DNA from: Actinoplanes palleronii
GTDB taxonomy: Bacteria; Actinomycetota; Actinomycetes; Mycobacteriales; Micromonosporaceae
NCBI RefSeq assembly: GCF_016862315.1
Contig: NZ_BOMS01000090.1
Span: 43,551 to 107,550 of the forward strand
Length of the DNA: 64,000 nt
Direction of reading: 5' to 3'
In this document: piece by piece, positions 25,529 through 34,106 of the stretch
Layout of the letters: each line of letters starts with the position of its first letter
Position numbering within the stretch: position 1 is the first letter of the stretch
Program-made: the position numbers and the translations under genes
The notes under the pieces: generated by a model
The model's database searches: none
The model's input: only the letters and a program-made list of their open reading frames with translations
Told to the model about the DNA's origin: nothing

Positions 25529-26277
25529 ATGACATCTTCGCCGCGGTGGCTCAGCCGGTACCAGAGCGGGCAGCGCGATCAGGTCTGGCAGGAGTTGCGG
25601 CAGCTCGGCGGCGCGGTGCGGAGCGGGGAGTGGGCGCAGGAGGCGCAACTGGTCTGCGATGAGATGGCGCGGCGGGCCCGGCAGAACGTCGAGGTCATCG
25701 TGGAGCGGCTGTCGCAGGGCGGCTACCGGTTCCACGCCAACGACGATGAGCAGACGCCGGTGCCGGCGCACACTCCGCCGACGGCGGTGCCGCGGCGCAG
25801 GCGGAGTGGCTGGCGGAGAAGTTCGGGCCGGTGCCGATGACGCTGTTGTCGTGGGTGCGCATCGTCGGGGATGTCTGGTTGGTGGGCACGCACCCGGAGT
25901 GGGCCGCTTCGGCGGCTGCCGACCCGCTGGTGATCGAGCTGGAGGGGACCCGCTATCCGGACAGCCCGATCCGCGACTGGTTCACCGAGGAATGGGACGG
26001 GTGGCAGGAGCAGCAGGCGGAGGATCCGGACGGCGATCTGTTCGTGCTGCCGGCCGCACCGGACCGTTTCCACAAGGACAACACCAGCGGCGGTATGCCG
26101 TATGGCTTCATCCTTCCGGACACCTGCGTCGACGGCCTGTTCAGCTGGGAGACGACGATGTCGTTCGTTTCATATCTGAACTGGGTGTTCAGCGAGGGCG
26201 GATTCCCCTGGCCCTCCGGCGACGACGCCCAGTGGCAGGTGCGGCACCACCTGGTGAAGGACATGCTGCCGTTGTGA
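25529..26277 (+). pseudogene. Uncharacterised protein gene broken by a single frameshift
   Basis: Two overlapping reading frames look like one gene. Frame 2 runs from the ATG at 25529 and stays coding-like through GGYRFHANDDEQTP. Frame 1 is open from 25750 and continues in the same style with GGAAAQAEWLAEKFGPVP, then LLSWVRIVGDVWLVGTHPEW to the stop at 26277. The switch falls between about 25750 and 25790. The joined protein would be about 249 residues with an N-terminal helical part and a C-terminal domain containing RFHKDNTSGGMPYGF and WVFSEGGFPWPSG. A sequencing error or real decay are both possible. Function unknown. Confidence 0.65.
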
Positions 26278-26368
26278 GAGCACCGGGCCGACCGCCGAGG
26301 CACCGGCCGCGACCCGGTCCACCAACTCATCGAAGTTCACACCGCATGATCCCTGATCGCGAGCATCT

Positions 26369-26902
26369 TCAGTGCTTTGTGCGCAGTGCCCGCCGGTAGC
26401 GGTACCGGTAGCATTTCTGCGCGACGAGCAAGGCCGGAAACGCCCACCGCCAGCGGCCCTGAGACGATCTCGTCAACGATCGCAGGGTGAGCCGGACTTC
26501 TCCGCTGGAGTCGCGGTGTACAACAAATGCCTCTTCGCCACTCACGGGATGTCCGAAAAGAGTTCCATAGGCGAATCCACAGCGCATCGGCTCGTCCACA
26601 ACGGCCACCACCCGCACCGGCTCGTGAACGATGAACGGCCCGATACGAGCGGTAACCCGATAGTCGGCGTTCTCTCGTACGCGTATCCCGTTCGTCAGCG
26701 ACTCGACCGCGAAACCGCTGCGGGTCTTGATCTGCCAGTCCAGGACAGCTGAGGCGGCCTCGTCCCAACACCGTTGCCCGTGGCCGATGACAGCCGTAGT
26801 GGCATACCGGCGGTAGCCCTTCGGCCGCTCGGACCAGGTTTCCTCGCCCGGATGTGTGAGTCCGACCGCGCCATAGCTCAGCTTTCCCGTCATCGACGCC
26901 AT
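26369..26902 (-). CDS. DUF1990 family protein
   Basis: A 177-residue protein that matches DUF1990 in layout: SYGAVGLTHPGEETW near the start, IGHGQRCWDEAASAVLDWQIKTR, VVAVVDEPMRCGFAYGTLFGHPVSGEEAFVV and a C-terminal basic helix. This family has a SRPBCC-like helix-grip fold with no known reaction. ATG at 26902 or the in-frame ATG at 26893 may start it. GC content is lower than in neighbouring metabolic genes. Confidence 0.85.
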   Translation of the reverse strand: MASMTGKLSYGAVGLTHPGEETWSERPKGYRRYATTAVIGHGQRCWDEAASAVLDWQIKTRSGFAVESLTNGIRVRENADYRVTARIGPFIVHEPVRVVAVVDEPMRCGFAYGTLFGHPVSGEEAFVVHRDSSGEVRLTLRSLTRSSQGRWRWAFPALLVAQKCYRYRYRRALRTKH

Positions 26903-26951
26903 CTTGGCACCGTCGGCCCGGCGGTATGACGGGAACTAAGCGCTTCCAGGT

Positions 26952-27089
26952 TCACTCGGCCGGCTCGAAGCGGACGATCACGATCTCGTCGCGGCCGCCT
27001 GACGGCGTGAAGTGCCGCTCGATGCGTGAGGTCTTGGGCGGCTGACTGGACGGGCGCGGCGGGGTCGCCGGTTTGTCGTACTCATGCAA
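26952..27089 (-). CDS. Possible 45-residue small protein or gene remnant
   Basis: A short frame from a TTG at 27089, ending IVIVRFEPAE. The codons are strongly GC-ended, as in real genes here, and the sequence (IERHFTPSGGRDEIVIVRFE) looks like a proper C-terminal strand rather than a shadow. No ribosome site is seen. It could be the tail of a lost gene. Confidence 0.35.
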   Translation of the reverse strand: MHEYDKPATPPRPSSQPPKTSRIERHFTPSGGRDEIVIVRFEPAE

Positions 27090-27099
27090 GGCTTTTGGG

Positions 27100-27744
27100 A
27101 TGGCGACGTTTGTTCTGATTCACGGTGGCGGGGGCAGTGCGTGGGACTGGCATCTGGTGGTGCCTGAACTGACCGCTCTCGGTCACGACGTGGTGGTGCC
27201 GGAGCTGCCGATCGAGGACAGGTCGGCGGGGTTCGCCGAGTTCTGCGACACGGTCGTCGCTGCGATTGGTGACCGCAGTGACCTGGTGGTCGTCGGGCAC
27301 TCCTACGGCGGGTTCACCGCGCCGCTGGTCGCCGACAAGCTGCCGGTACGGATGATCGTCCTGCTCACGCCGATGATCCCGAAGCCCGGTGAGAAGCCCG
27401 CGGACTGGTGGGGCAACACCGGCTATCACGGCGTCGAAGGGCTCACCGAGGAACAGCAGTTCTTCAACGGCGTACCGGCCGAGATCGTTGCCGCGGCCGC
27501 GGAACATGGCCGGGACCAGGTCAGCGCCGAAGGCGGCGAGCCGTGGCCGCTGGACACCTGGCCGAACGTGCCGACGAAGGTGCTCCTCGCCCGCGATGAC
27601 CGATTCTTCCTACCCGACTTCCAGCGCCGGGTGGCCGCTGACCGGCTGGGCATCGTTCCGGACGAGATCGACGGCGGTCATTGCGTGTCGCTCAGCCACC
27701 CGAAGCAGCTCGCCGAGCGGCTGACCGCGTACCTGGTGGCGTGA
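27100..27744 (+). CDS. Alpha/beta hydrolase
   Basis: A 214-residue hydrolase close to the plant-esterase/EstC-like group. VLIHGGGGSAWDWHLV supplies the oxyanion HGGGG. VVVGHSYGGFTAPLVA is the nucleophile elbow (Ser of GHSYGG). LLARDDRFFLP carries the acid Asp, and DGGHCVSLSHP the catalytic His. The triad is complete. The ATG at 27100 is preferred over the upstream in-frame start at 27073. It overlaps the next gene by four bases (GTGA). Confidence 0.92.
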   Translation: MATFVLIHGGGGSAWDWHLVVPELTALGHDVVVPELPIEDRSAGFAEFCDTVVAAIGDRSDLVVVGHSYGGFTAPLVADKLPVRMIVLLTPMIPKPGEKPADWWGNTGYHGVEGLTEEQQFFNGVPAEIVAAAAEHGRDQVSAEGGEPWPLDTWPNVPTKVLLARDDRFFLPDFQRRVAADRLGIVPDEIDGGHCVSLSHPKQLAERLTAYLVA

Positions 27745-28220
27745 ACTCCTCGGCTCCATGGTTGACTGCGGACGTGGCTGATCTGCGACCGCGCTTCACC
27801 GACGATGACGCCCACCAGGTGCGACCAGGACCGCGGCTGGCAGCGGTGCCGGGCTCACCCGGCCTCGTCCTGGACGCGGACACCAGGCAGCTTCTGGCCG
27901 ACGGCCTCGGCCCGTTCGACATGGACATGCGCTGGCTCGCCCACCTCGACGAGACGAACGTCCTCCGACTGTGGCGATCTTGGACCGGGCACCAGATCTA
28001 CCAGGCCGTCGTGGAGCCGCGAGCCGCCGGCACCTGGGCGATCCGCGACCTGACCGTCGAGCAGGAACCTGATCGGTACGGCGGGTCCGTCTCGGCGGAG
28101 CCCGGCGAGTTCGAACAGGTTCTGATCGTGGTCGTCAACACCTTGCGCCACTTCCGCGCCGGCCACACCCCCTACGGCCCAGGCCCGGACGCGGACCCGC
28201 TACCGCCCCCTTGGCCGTGA
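27741..28220 (+). CDS. Uncharacterised 159-residue protein
   Basis: Starts at a GTG that overlaps the stop of the hydrolase (GTGA), so the two are co-transcribed. The protein has a Trp-rich middle (MRWLAHLDETNVLRLWRSW) and a C-terminal helix (VLIVVVNTLRHFRAG). No motif or family recognised. The codon pattern and tight coupling support a real gene. Confidence 0.7.
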   Translation: MNSSAPWLTADVADLRPRFTDDDAHQVRPGPRLAAVPGSPGLVLDADTRQLLADGLGPFDMDMRWLAHLDETNVLRLWRSWTGHQIYQAVVEPRAAGTWAIRDLTVEQEPDRYGGSVSAEPGEFEQVLIVVVNTLRHFRAGHTPYGPGPDADPLPPPWP

Positions 28221-28382
28221 CACATCCTCGCCGCCGGCTCCGACACGACTTCGGTGCCCAGTACGACGGTCTTGGCCCGGCATTCTCAGCGGCGCGGAGA
28301 ACTGCGGCGGTACCGCGACCTCGGTCGGTACGTCTGGTGAATTGTGGTTGCTCACGGTGCCTGCTGCCCTCACCATCGGGCC

Positions 28383-28626
28383 GTGCTCAACGACGAATGC
28401 CGGCAATGCGAGCAACGGCAGGGCGGGCCTCTGCGGGAGCTGTTCAGCTGCTGCGACCTGGGAATCACTGGAACCAGGCACGCAGCATGCGATTGACTCC
28501 GCGATCCGTCGAGGAGCGATCCCCGGTCTGCTCGCCATGCGGGATGCGACGCCACCGATCCGGCTGCCGCACGCTGTCGACGTGCTCCAACACCGGTACG
28601 ACGCGGGCGTGCCGAGCGCCACCTGA
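28383..28626 (+). pseudogene. Possible frameshifted small gene
   Basis: The stretch 28221-28724 has no intact convincing gene. From a GTG at 28383 one frame reads like protein (LNDECRQCEQRQGGPLRELF) up to about 28475. A second frame then reads like its continuation (AIDSAIRRGAIPGLLAMRDA) to the stop at 28626. Joined, it would be a helical protein of ~80 residues with a CxxC. Evidence is codon usage and sequence style only. The rest of the interval shows nothing further. Confidence 0.3.
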
Positions 28627-28724
28627 CCGTGTTCGTTGCCGTGCGGGCTCCGATCACGCATTGTCGGCGGCAGATACGCTTACGCCGGGTTGGCATGAGC
28701 TCGGCGGCCATGGAGAGCGGCGTC

Positions 28725-29264
28725 ATGACGTGCATCGTCGGGATTACGGATGGCACTGCCGTCACCATTGGCGGGGACTCGGCGGGAAGCGACGGATGGC
28801 ACGTCACGGTGCGGTCGGATTCCAAGGTGTTTCAAGTGGGGCCCTACCTGATGGGCTTCACGACCAGCTATCGGATGGGCCAGCTCCTGCGCTACTCCCT
28901 GGACGTCGGCGAACCCGACACCTGGGACGTCGACCGGTTCATGGTGACCACGTTCATCGAGGCCGTCCGCGAGTGCCTCTCCACGGGCGGCTACGCCAAA
29001 ACCGAGAACGGCCAGGAGCAGGGCGGACAGTTCCTCGTCGGCATTCACGGCCGACTGTACGTCGTCGGCGACGACTATCAGATCGGGCACACGATCTCGG
29101 GTTATGCCGCGGTGGGGTCCGGTTATCTGGTCGCTCTGGGCTCGCTGCACTCCACGGCCAGGTCGCCGATCAGCAGCCGGGAACGCGCGGTGATGGCACT
29201 CGAAGCGGCGGCCGAGCTCACCGAGGGCGTGCGGCCACCTTTCACCGTGGTGCAGTCGGAGTGA
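28725..29264 (+). CDS. Proteasome/HslV-like Ntn hydrolase
   Basis: A 179-residue protein whose start, MTCIVGITDGTAVTIGGDSAG, matches the first strands of proteasome beta subunits and HslV. After removal of Met, Thr1, Asp17 and Lys33 fall exactly on the catalytic triad (GGDSAG gives Asp17; RSDSKVF gives Lys33). The length fits HslV (~175). A GGAGA lies eight bases before the ATG. There is no ATPase partner (HslU/Mpa) or alpha-type subunit nearby. Similar orphan proteins occur in phages and actinomycetes. It may be a self-activating peptidase or a different amidohydrolase. Confidence 0.75.
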   Translation: MTCIVGITDGTAVTIGGDSAGSDGWHVTVRSDSKVFQVGPYLMGFTTSYRMGQLLRYSLDVGEPDTWDVDRFMVTTFIEAVRECLSTGGYAKTENGQEQGGQFLVGIHGRLYVVGDDYQIGHTISGYAAVGSGYLVALGSLHSTARSPISSRERAVMALEAAAELTEGVRPPFTVVQSE

Positions 29265-29464
29265 CAAGCGGCCACACCAGCAAAGCGACACGGCTGGCGG
29301 GCACGCCCGGGAATCCCTTCATGACCACGCCTCGGTCATCGTCATCCGGTGTCGAACACCAGCCTTCGGGGCGTTGATCGTTCAGGCGTGGCCCGGCTGG
29401 CGGCGTGCACATCTTTCAAAGGGCACGGGTGGGCGTACGCCGAAATTCGCTTGAAGGTTGAAAA

Positions 29465-30202
29465 ATGCCGCCCTACGGTGCGCTGGTGGTCGATGCGGCA
29501 GCTGCGGGGAGAATGCGCATCCGGATGCATGTTCATCACTTGCCTGGCGAGAGTCCATTGCGGCGCGTCCTCGTTCCGGCGACTCCGTTGCGTCGCATGC
29601 ACATCACCAAGGTCCTGTGGCAGCACAGCGGGGCGCTGATCGGCTCGCGGGCGGATCTGCTGCGGCTCGGTGCATTGTTCCGGCTGGCCGCCACCAGCCC
29701 ACATTCCCTGGTGTACCTGCCCTTGCGGGAAAACGTCCGGAGCGAAGCCGTCACCTACTGGGACGCGGGTCAGGGACTGGCCGACCTGGTGATCGGGCGC
29801 AGCGATACGGCGCTCCGGCCGTCCGCTTGGCCGATCCTGCGAGCCAGCGTGCGACGTGGGCTCAAGGTCGGCGCACTCGCCACCGTGCGGACGCCGGCTC
29901 CGCGCCCTCGACCGGAAGAACGGCAGCCGGCGAGCGAGTGGGAGCGGGAGCGCCACCCGCTGCGAGCTACCGAACATGCCGACACGCTGCTGCTGTCCGG
30001 CTCGGCTCGGGCTCTGCACGAGGTGGGCGACGAACTCACCTGGTGCGGTGAGCAGGTCGCACTCAACTCCGAGATCCACCGTTTCGGGGGTCCCGCGCTC
30101 CTCAGCCAGGTCAACGGCCCCGCACGCCGGGCCGGCCGTCGCGACGCCAGCTGGCATTTCATGGTGCTGGCCGAGGATCACCTCTTCCACCGGGATCGGT
30201 GA
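29465..30202 (+). CDS. Uncharacterised 245-residue protein
   Basis: An Arg-rich protein with a start preceded by AAGG. The middle (MHITKVLWQHSGALIGSRAD; LVYLPLRENVRSEAVTYWD; ADLVIGRSDTALRPSAW) looks like a compact alpha/beta domain. A charged linker (~145-165) precedes a C-terminal part rich in His, Trp and Glu. No family is recognised. It is followed by a strong hairpin terminator. Confidence 0.65.
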   Translation: MPPYGALVVDAAAAGRMRIRMHVHHLPGESPLRRVLVPATPLRRMHITKVLWQHSGALIGSRADLLRLGALFRLAATSPHSLVYLPLRENVRSEAVTYWDAGQGLADLVIGRSDTALRPSAWPILRASVRRGLKVGALATVRTPAPRPRPEERQPASEWERERHPLRATEHADTLLLSGSARALHEVGDELTWCGEQVALNSEIHRFGGPALLSQVNGPARRAGRRDASWHFMVLAEDHLFHRDR

Positions 30203-30251
30203 CCCGTGCCGCTCATCGTTGCCGTCCTCGTGCGTCAGGCACAGCGCTCGC

Positions 30252-30280
30252 CGGCTGGGCCAGGATGACTGGCCCAGCCG
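30252..30280. terminator. Bidirectional hairpin terminator
   Basis: CGGCTGGGCCAG and CTGGCCCAGCCG form a perfect 12-base stem with a five-base loop. It lies between convergent genes ending at 30202 and 30320, where a shared terminator is expected. There is no T tract, as is usual in actinomycetes. Confidence 0.8.
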
Positions 30281-30319
30281 TTGCACCGACGCTCAGCGGG
30301 ATGACACGACATCCCGGGG

Positions 30320-31273
30320 TCAGGGCAGTGTGACGACCTGCGCCGCGTACGAAAGGCCGGCGCCGAAGCCCACCAGCAGCGCCGGACCCGAAGTGTCGGG
30401 CAGGGCGGCCATGGCCTGGGGAATCGAGGCCGCGCCGGTGTTGCCGTTGGTGACGATGTCGGTGGCCACCTGGACGTGCGGGCCGAGATCCAGGGCCTTG
30501 GCCGCGACCGAGGTGATGCGCAGATTGGCCTGGTGCGGGATGAAGGCCGCAAGGTCGGAAGCGGACATGCCCGCCGCGTCCAGCGCGCGCTTGGCAACGT
30601 CGGGAACGACGGAGGTCGCCCAGCGGAAGACCTCCGGGCCCGCCATCCGCAGGATGCCCGTCTCGTCGTACCGCAGCACCTCGCTGTGGGAGCCGTCGGC
30701 ACCCCACACCACCGGGCCGATCTCGCACGTCTGCGCGGGACCCACAACCACCGCGCCCGCGCCGTCGCCGAAGAGGAACGCCGTGCCGCGGTCGTGGTCG
30801 TCGATGATGTCCGTCATGCGCTCGGCGCCGACCACCACCACGTAGCCGGCCGCGCCACTGCGGACGAGCGCGTCGGCGGTCGCCAGTGCGTACGGAAAAC
30901 CGGCGCAAGCCGCGCCCAGGTCCATCGCGGCGGCTGCGGTCGCGCCCAGCGCGTCGGCCACCAGGGGCGCCACGGTGGTCGCCCGGCCGCGGTGGGACAT
31001 CGTCGCCACCAGGACGGCCGAGACGTCGAGCGGATCGATGCCGGCATTGGCAAGGGCCTTGGAGGCGGCCGCTGCGCCCATCATGACCAGGCTCTCGTCG
31101 GGTGCGGCATGCCGGCGCGACTCGATGCCGCATCGTCGGCGGATCCACTCGTCGCTCGAGTCGATCAAGGCGGCGACCGTCTCGTTGCCCACCTCGGTCC
31201 GCGGACGGTAGGAGGCGACGCTCATGATGCGCGACCCAGGGTGACTGGTGCGGCGCGGTGATGGGTTGGCCAT
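30320..31273 (-). CDS. 3-oxoacyl-ACP synthase III (FabH-like KAS III)
   Basis: A 317-residue thiolase-fold condensing enzyme that joins an acyl-CoA to malonyl-ACP. The triad is intact: Cys123 (LGAACAGF), His247 (FIPHQANLR) and Asn278 (NGNTGAAS). SSDEWIRRRCGIESRR is the CoA-binding segment. The start at 31273 leaves ~14 residues before the first strand, as in other actinomycete FabH proteins. No fatty-acid operon surrounds it, so it may prime a specialised lipid or polyketide rather than housekeeping synthesis. Confidence 0.92.
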   Translation of the reverse strand: MANPSPRRTSHPGSRIMSVASYRPRTEVGNETVAALIDSSDEWIRRRCGIESRRHAAPDESLVMMGAAAASKALANAGIDPLDVSAVLVATMSHRGRATTVAPLVADALGATAAAAMDLGAACAGFPYALATADALVRSGAAGYVVVVGAERMTDIIDDHDRGTAFLFGDGAGAVVVGPAQTCEIGPVVWGADGSHSEVLRYDETGILRMAGPEVFRWATSVVPDVAKRALDAAGMSASDLAAFIPHQANLRITSVAAKALDLGPHVQVATDIVTNGNTGAASIPQAMAALPDTSGPALLVGFGAGLSYAAQVVTLP

Positions 31274-31506
31274 GAGCGATCTAAGCATGCCCGACTGGGT
31301 GCCCTCTGAATGCTTTATTCCTCGCCAGTAACTAAGCGTTCGAGCAAGCTCCAGGGAGGGATGAACGGCGGCAAACGAGGACGCCCAGGACGAGTCCTGG
31401 GCTCGGCGCGCCGTTGAGCGACCGGCGACCTTGAGGCGCCGAAGAAGGAGCCTCAAGCGGAGCTGCGCACGTGCGAGCGGTAGTGCCCTGCCCGGATGGC
31501 GGTGCG

Positions 31507-31995
31507 TCACGGGGAGTTGGCGAGGCGGGCTGATCGGCGTAGCGCGAGGATACCGACCAGTAAGGTACCGCCGATCAGAATGAACAAGCCGGCGAATCGC
31601 AACTCATCGGTCCTGTCGACGGGTGCGTCCTCCGTGTCGAAATTCAGGTCGCCGCCTTTTATGTGAACGGCAGTTCCCCGATAGAACGTCACTCGCACCG
31701 GAAGGCCGACCGCGTCATCCGGTAACGGCCCGTGAAGATTCGCCTCGATCGAGCTCTGCCGGCCGCCGACGTCGATCCCGACCTGGTCGGACGTCAGCGC
31801 CGTCACCGTCGCGTCGACCGTGACGCGGCAATACGTCGCGGCGAACACCTGGCCTGGCGAACACGTGGGGGCACTCTGAAACTGGTCCGAGGCGACCGAG
31901 CCGTACAGCGACCCGACCAGCAAGACCACACCGAACGTCCAGAAGCCGGCCAATACCAGCAACGCTTTCCGTACCGTAACGCCATCACCCCGCAC
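31507..31995 (-). CDS. Two-helix membrane protein of unknown function
   Basis: A 162-residue protein with a hydrophobic segment near each end (LLVLAGFWTFGVVLLVGSLYG; LFILIGGTLLVGILAL) and an extracytoplasmic domain of ~100 residues between them. That domain has two cysteines (CSPGQVF; YCRVTV) that could pair. The start is a GTG with GGGCGG just upstream. I do not recognise the family. Confidence 0.72.
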   Translation of the reverse strand: MRGDGVTVRKALLVLAGFWTFGVVLLVGSLYGSVASDQFQSAPTCSPGQVFAATYCRVTVDATVTALTSDQVGIDVGGRQSSIEANLHGPLPDDAVGLPVRVTFYRGTAVHIKGGDLNFDTEDAPVDRTDELRFAGLFILIGGTLLVGILALRRSARLANSP

Positions 31996-32037
31996 CCGCC
32001 CATGATCGCGCCCTGGCGCAACCGTTCGCTGCGGGGA

Positions 32038-33255
32038 TCAGCGCTCACCGAAATCGATGACATCGCCGGTCAGCGGGTACTGCCCGGTCCGGCCCGGTGC
32101 GGGCGGGGCGGCCACTCTCACCGGCGCGGGCGGGTCGCTGTCCAGACCGGTGATCCGGTTCTGGAGCCGGAAGCGGTCGAAGGTGTACGGAACACTGTCG
32201 CCGGCCACGCCCAACGGCAGTTCCGGGCTGTCGACCACGTGGAAATGCAGGTGCGGTTCGGTCGAGTTGCCGGTGTTGCCGACCAGGCCGAGTGCCTGCC
32301 CACGGGTGAGCCGGTCTCCCGGCCGGACCCGCACGCTGCCGGTCTGCATGTGGGCGTACAGCGCGTACGCCCCGCCGCCGAGGTCCTGGATCACGAAGTT
32401 GCCGGTCAGGTCCCCGGGTCCGGTGCGGGGCGGTAGCTTCTCCGGCGTGTTCTCGGGCACGCCGTCCCGGACCGCCAGCACCCGGCCGTCGGCCACCGCC
32501 GTGACACCGGCGCCGAAGATGAAGTAGCTCTCGTTGCGGGCCTGGTCACCGGCATAACTGTCCACGCCGCCGCGGGTCCGGACGAAGTCGATCGCGTACC
32601 GCTGGGCTGCGAACGTGCCGCCGTTGAGCTCCATGACGGCCAGGCGGTGCACGAACGGGGGCCGGCAGCACCCGTACACGGCGAGACCGCCGCCCCGCAG
32701 CGGTGGGCTGAGGTGCAGGGGTTCGCGCTGGGCGACCTTTGTCGCGGCGCCACTCACGGTCCGGTGGGCGGTTCCGGACACCTCGAAGCGGTGGATCAGC
32801 CGGGCCGGCGCCCGGGCACCGGCCGCCACCGTGACGTCGAGCAGCAACGAACCGGACGTGCCGGGTGCCAGCGCCCGGCCGAACGTGCGGGCCTTGGGGT
32901 CCAGCAGAACTCGTTCGATCGCGCGCGAGTCATAGACGGCGATGGGGCCGGCACGGCCCGGCTCCTGCACTTCCACCCGATCCAGCTGTACCGGCCGGGC
33001 GGACACGTTGCGCAGCATGACCTCGTAGACCAGATGTGTCCGATTGTCACTCGCGGGCACCGGCCGCGGCGCCGCCAGCACCCGGGTCTCCAGAATCTGA
33101 GCGTCGCCGACTCCCGGCGAGGCGGCAAACGCGGTCGCGGGCACACCGGCGGCCGGCAGAAGCAGCGCCACTCCCCCGGCGAGAATCGCAACCCATCTCC
33201 GGTACGCGCTCGGCCGGGCTGCTCCGGACGACACCGGCGAAAACTGCGACATCAT
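32038..33255 (-). CDS. Secreted M23-like peptidase, first zinc ligand replaced
   Basis: A 405-residue protein with a signal peptide (WVAILAGGVALLLPAAGVPATAFA), an N-terminal beta-rich domain and a C-terminal LytM/M23 domain (~215-360). The domain keeps YALYAHMQTGS and the HxH pair in PHLHFHVVDS. The first zinc motif, normally HxxxD, reads RYAID, so the histidine is replaced by arginine. This variant is shared by a set of actinobacterial M23 proteins as I recall, so it may still bind zinc or be a non-catalytic cell-wall binder. Confidence 0.85.
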   Translation of the reverse strand: MMSQFSPVSSGAARPSAYRRWVAILAGGVALLLPAAGVPATAFAASPGVGDAQILETRVLAAPRPVPASDNRTHLVYEVMLRNVSARPVQLDRVEVQEPGRAGPIAVYDSRAIERVLLDPKARTFGRALAPGTSGSLLLDVTVAAGARAPARLIHRFEVSGTAHRTVSGAATKVAQREPLHLSPPLRGGGLAVYGCCRPPFVHRLAVMELNGGTFAAQRYAIDFVRTRGGVDSYAGDQARNESYFIFGAGVTAVADGRVLAVRDGVPENTPEKLPPRTGPGDLTGNFVIQDLGGGAYALYAHMQTGSVRVRPGDRLTRGQALGLVGNTGNSTEPHLHFHVVDSPELPLGVAGDSVPYTFDRFRLQNRITGLDSDPPAPVRVAAPPAPGRTGQYPLTGDVIDFGER

Positions 33256-33392
33256 GGCTCCCCGGCTGCCGGACTTCGAGCGTCGGCCCGATAAACGGAT
33301 GCCTTCGAGCCAGTTCCTGATGCTGCTACCTGCCGTCCTCCTTCACAGGCTGTTCGACAGATCCGGGCATCTGCGATGGGTGGCGAGCGACG

Positions 33393-33968
33393 CTACCGCT
33401 CCCCCGACGTGCCTCTCGCATGGAGCATTTCCAGCAACTTGACCGTCGTGTTCCAGCTGCGAACAGTCATCGACTTGTACAGCGGTGACGCCATCATGGC
33501 GCTCAACCGGCTCTTTGTTCGCTGCGCGCTGAGGCGTTCCGCATAGACGACGCCATGACCCGGCCAGACCCTGTCGACGCCTTCGCGCGGATTGAAGATG
33601 GGCATGACCTCAGCAGACGTGACGCCCATCAGGAAAATCGCGTCGCTGTGGTATTTGTCCGGCTGGTCGCCGAAGCCCTCCGGCCTGTCGTCCACGACAC
33701 TCTGGAGTTGATCGCGCGTGAGGACCAGGACTTTGATGAGTTCGCTGTCGAGCTGGAAAGCCTCGGGCAGGGCCGCTTCGATCTGAGCAGCCACCTCGAC
33801 GGCTGTCCGGTCCGACGTCAGGACCACGTTGCCACTGGCGATAAAAGTTGAGACGTCGAGGAACCCCAGTCCTTCCAGGCAATTCCTCAGTTCGGCCATC
33901 GGAACCTTGTTCTTGCCTCCGACATTGATGCCGCGCAAAAGAATCAGGAACGTCTTCACCTCGCGCAT
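33393..33968 (-). CDS. DUF1697 family protein
   Basis: A 191-residue protein with the family opening FLILLRGINVGGKNKVPMAEL and the conserved VSTFIASGNVVLTSD. The C-terminal part has RTKSRLSAMMASPLYKSMTVRSWNT split over the last helices. It is thought to be a monomeric alpha/beta protein of unknown activity. The ATG at 33968 is chosen because it sits just before the conserved strand. GC content is lower than around it. Confidence 0.88.
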   Translation of the reverse strand: MREVKTFLILLRGINVGGKNKVPMAELRNCLEGLGFLDVSTFIASGNVVLTSDRTAVEVAAQIEAALPEAFQLDSELIKVLVLTRDQLQSVVDDRPEGFGDQPDKYHSDAIFLMGVTSAEVMPIFNPREGVDRVWPGHGVVYAERLSAQRTKSRLSAMMASPLYKSMTVRSWNTTVKLLEMLHARGTSGER

Positions 33969-34106
33969 TTTACCCACGAATGAAGGCCAAGTAAAGCGCG
34001 CTTCACCCTGCGCGTGAACAGCGAGAATATCGGCCACATCGGCTTTATCAACATCGCCGGGGAGAGCGAGTGCCGCCCTGGATCGCGCTCGGTGGAAGTG
34101 CCTCAC

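Noticed and set aside
25740..25790. Programmed ribosomal frameshift in the split gene
   Set aside because: No recognisable slippery heptamer or downstream structure; mutation or sequencing error is simpler.
28200..28661. 153-residue minus-strand frame in the gene-poor stretch
   Set aside because: Ser/Arg/Ala-rich with no motif; the plus strand shows better codon use in two adjoining frames.
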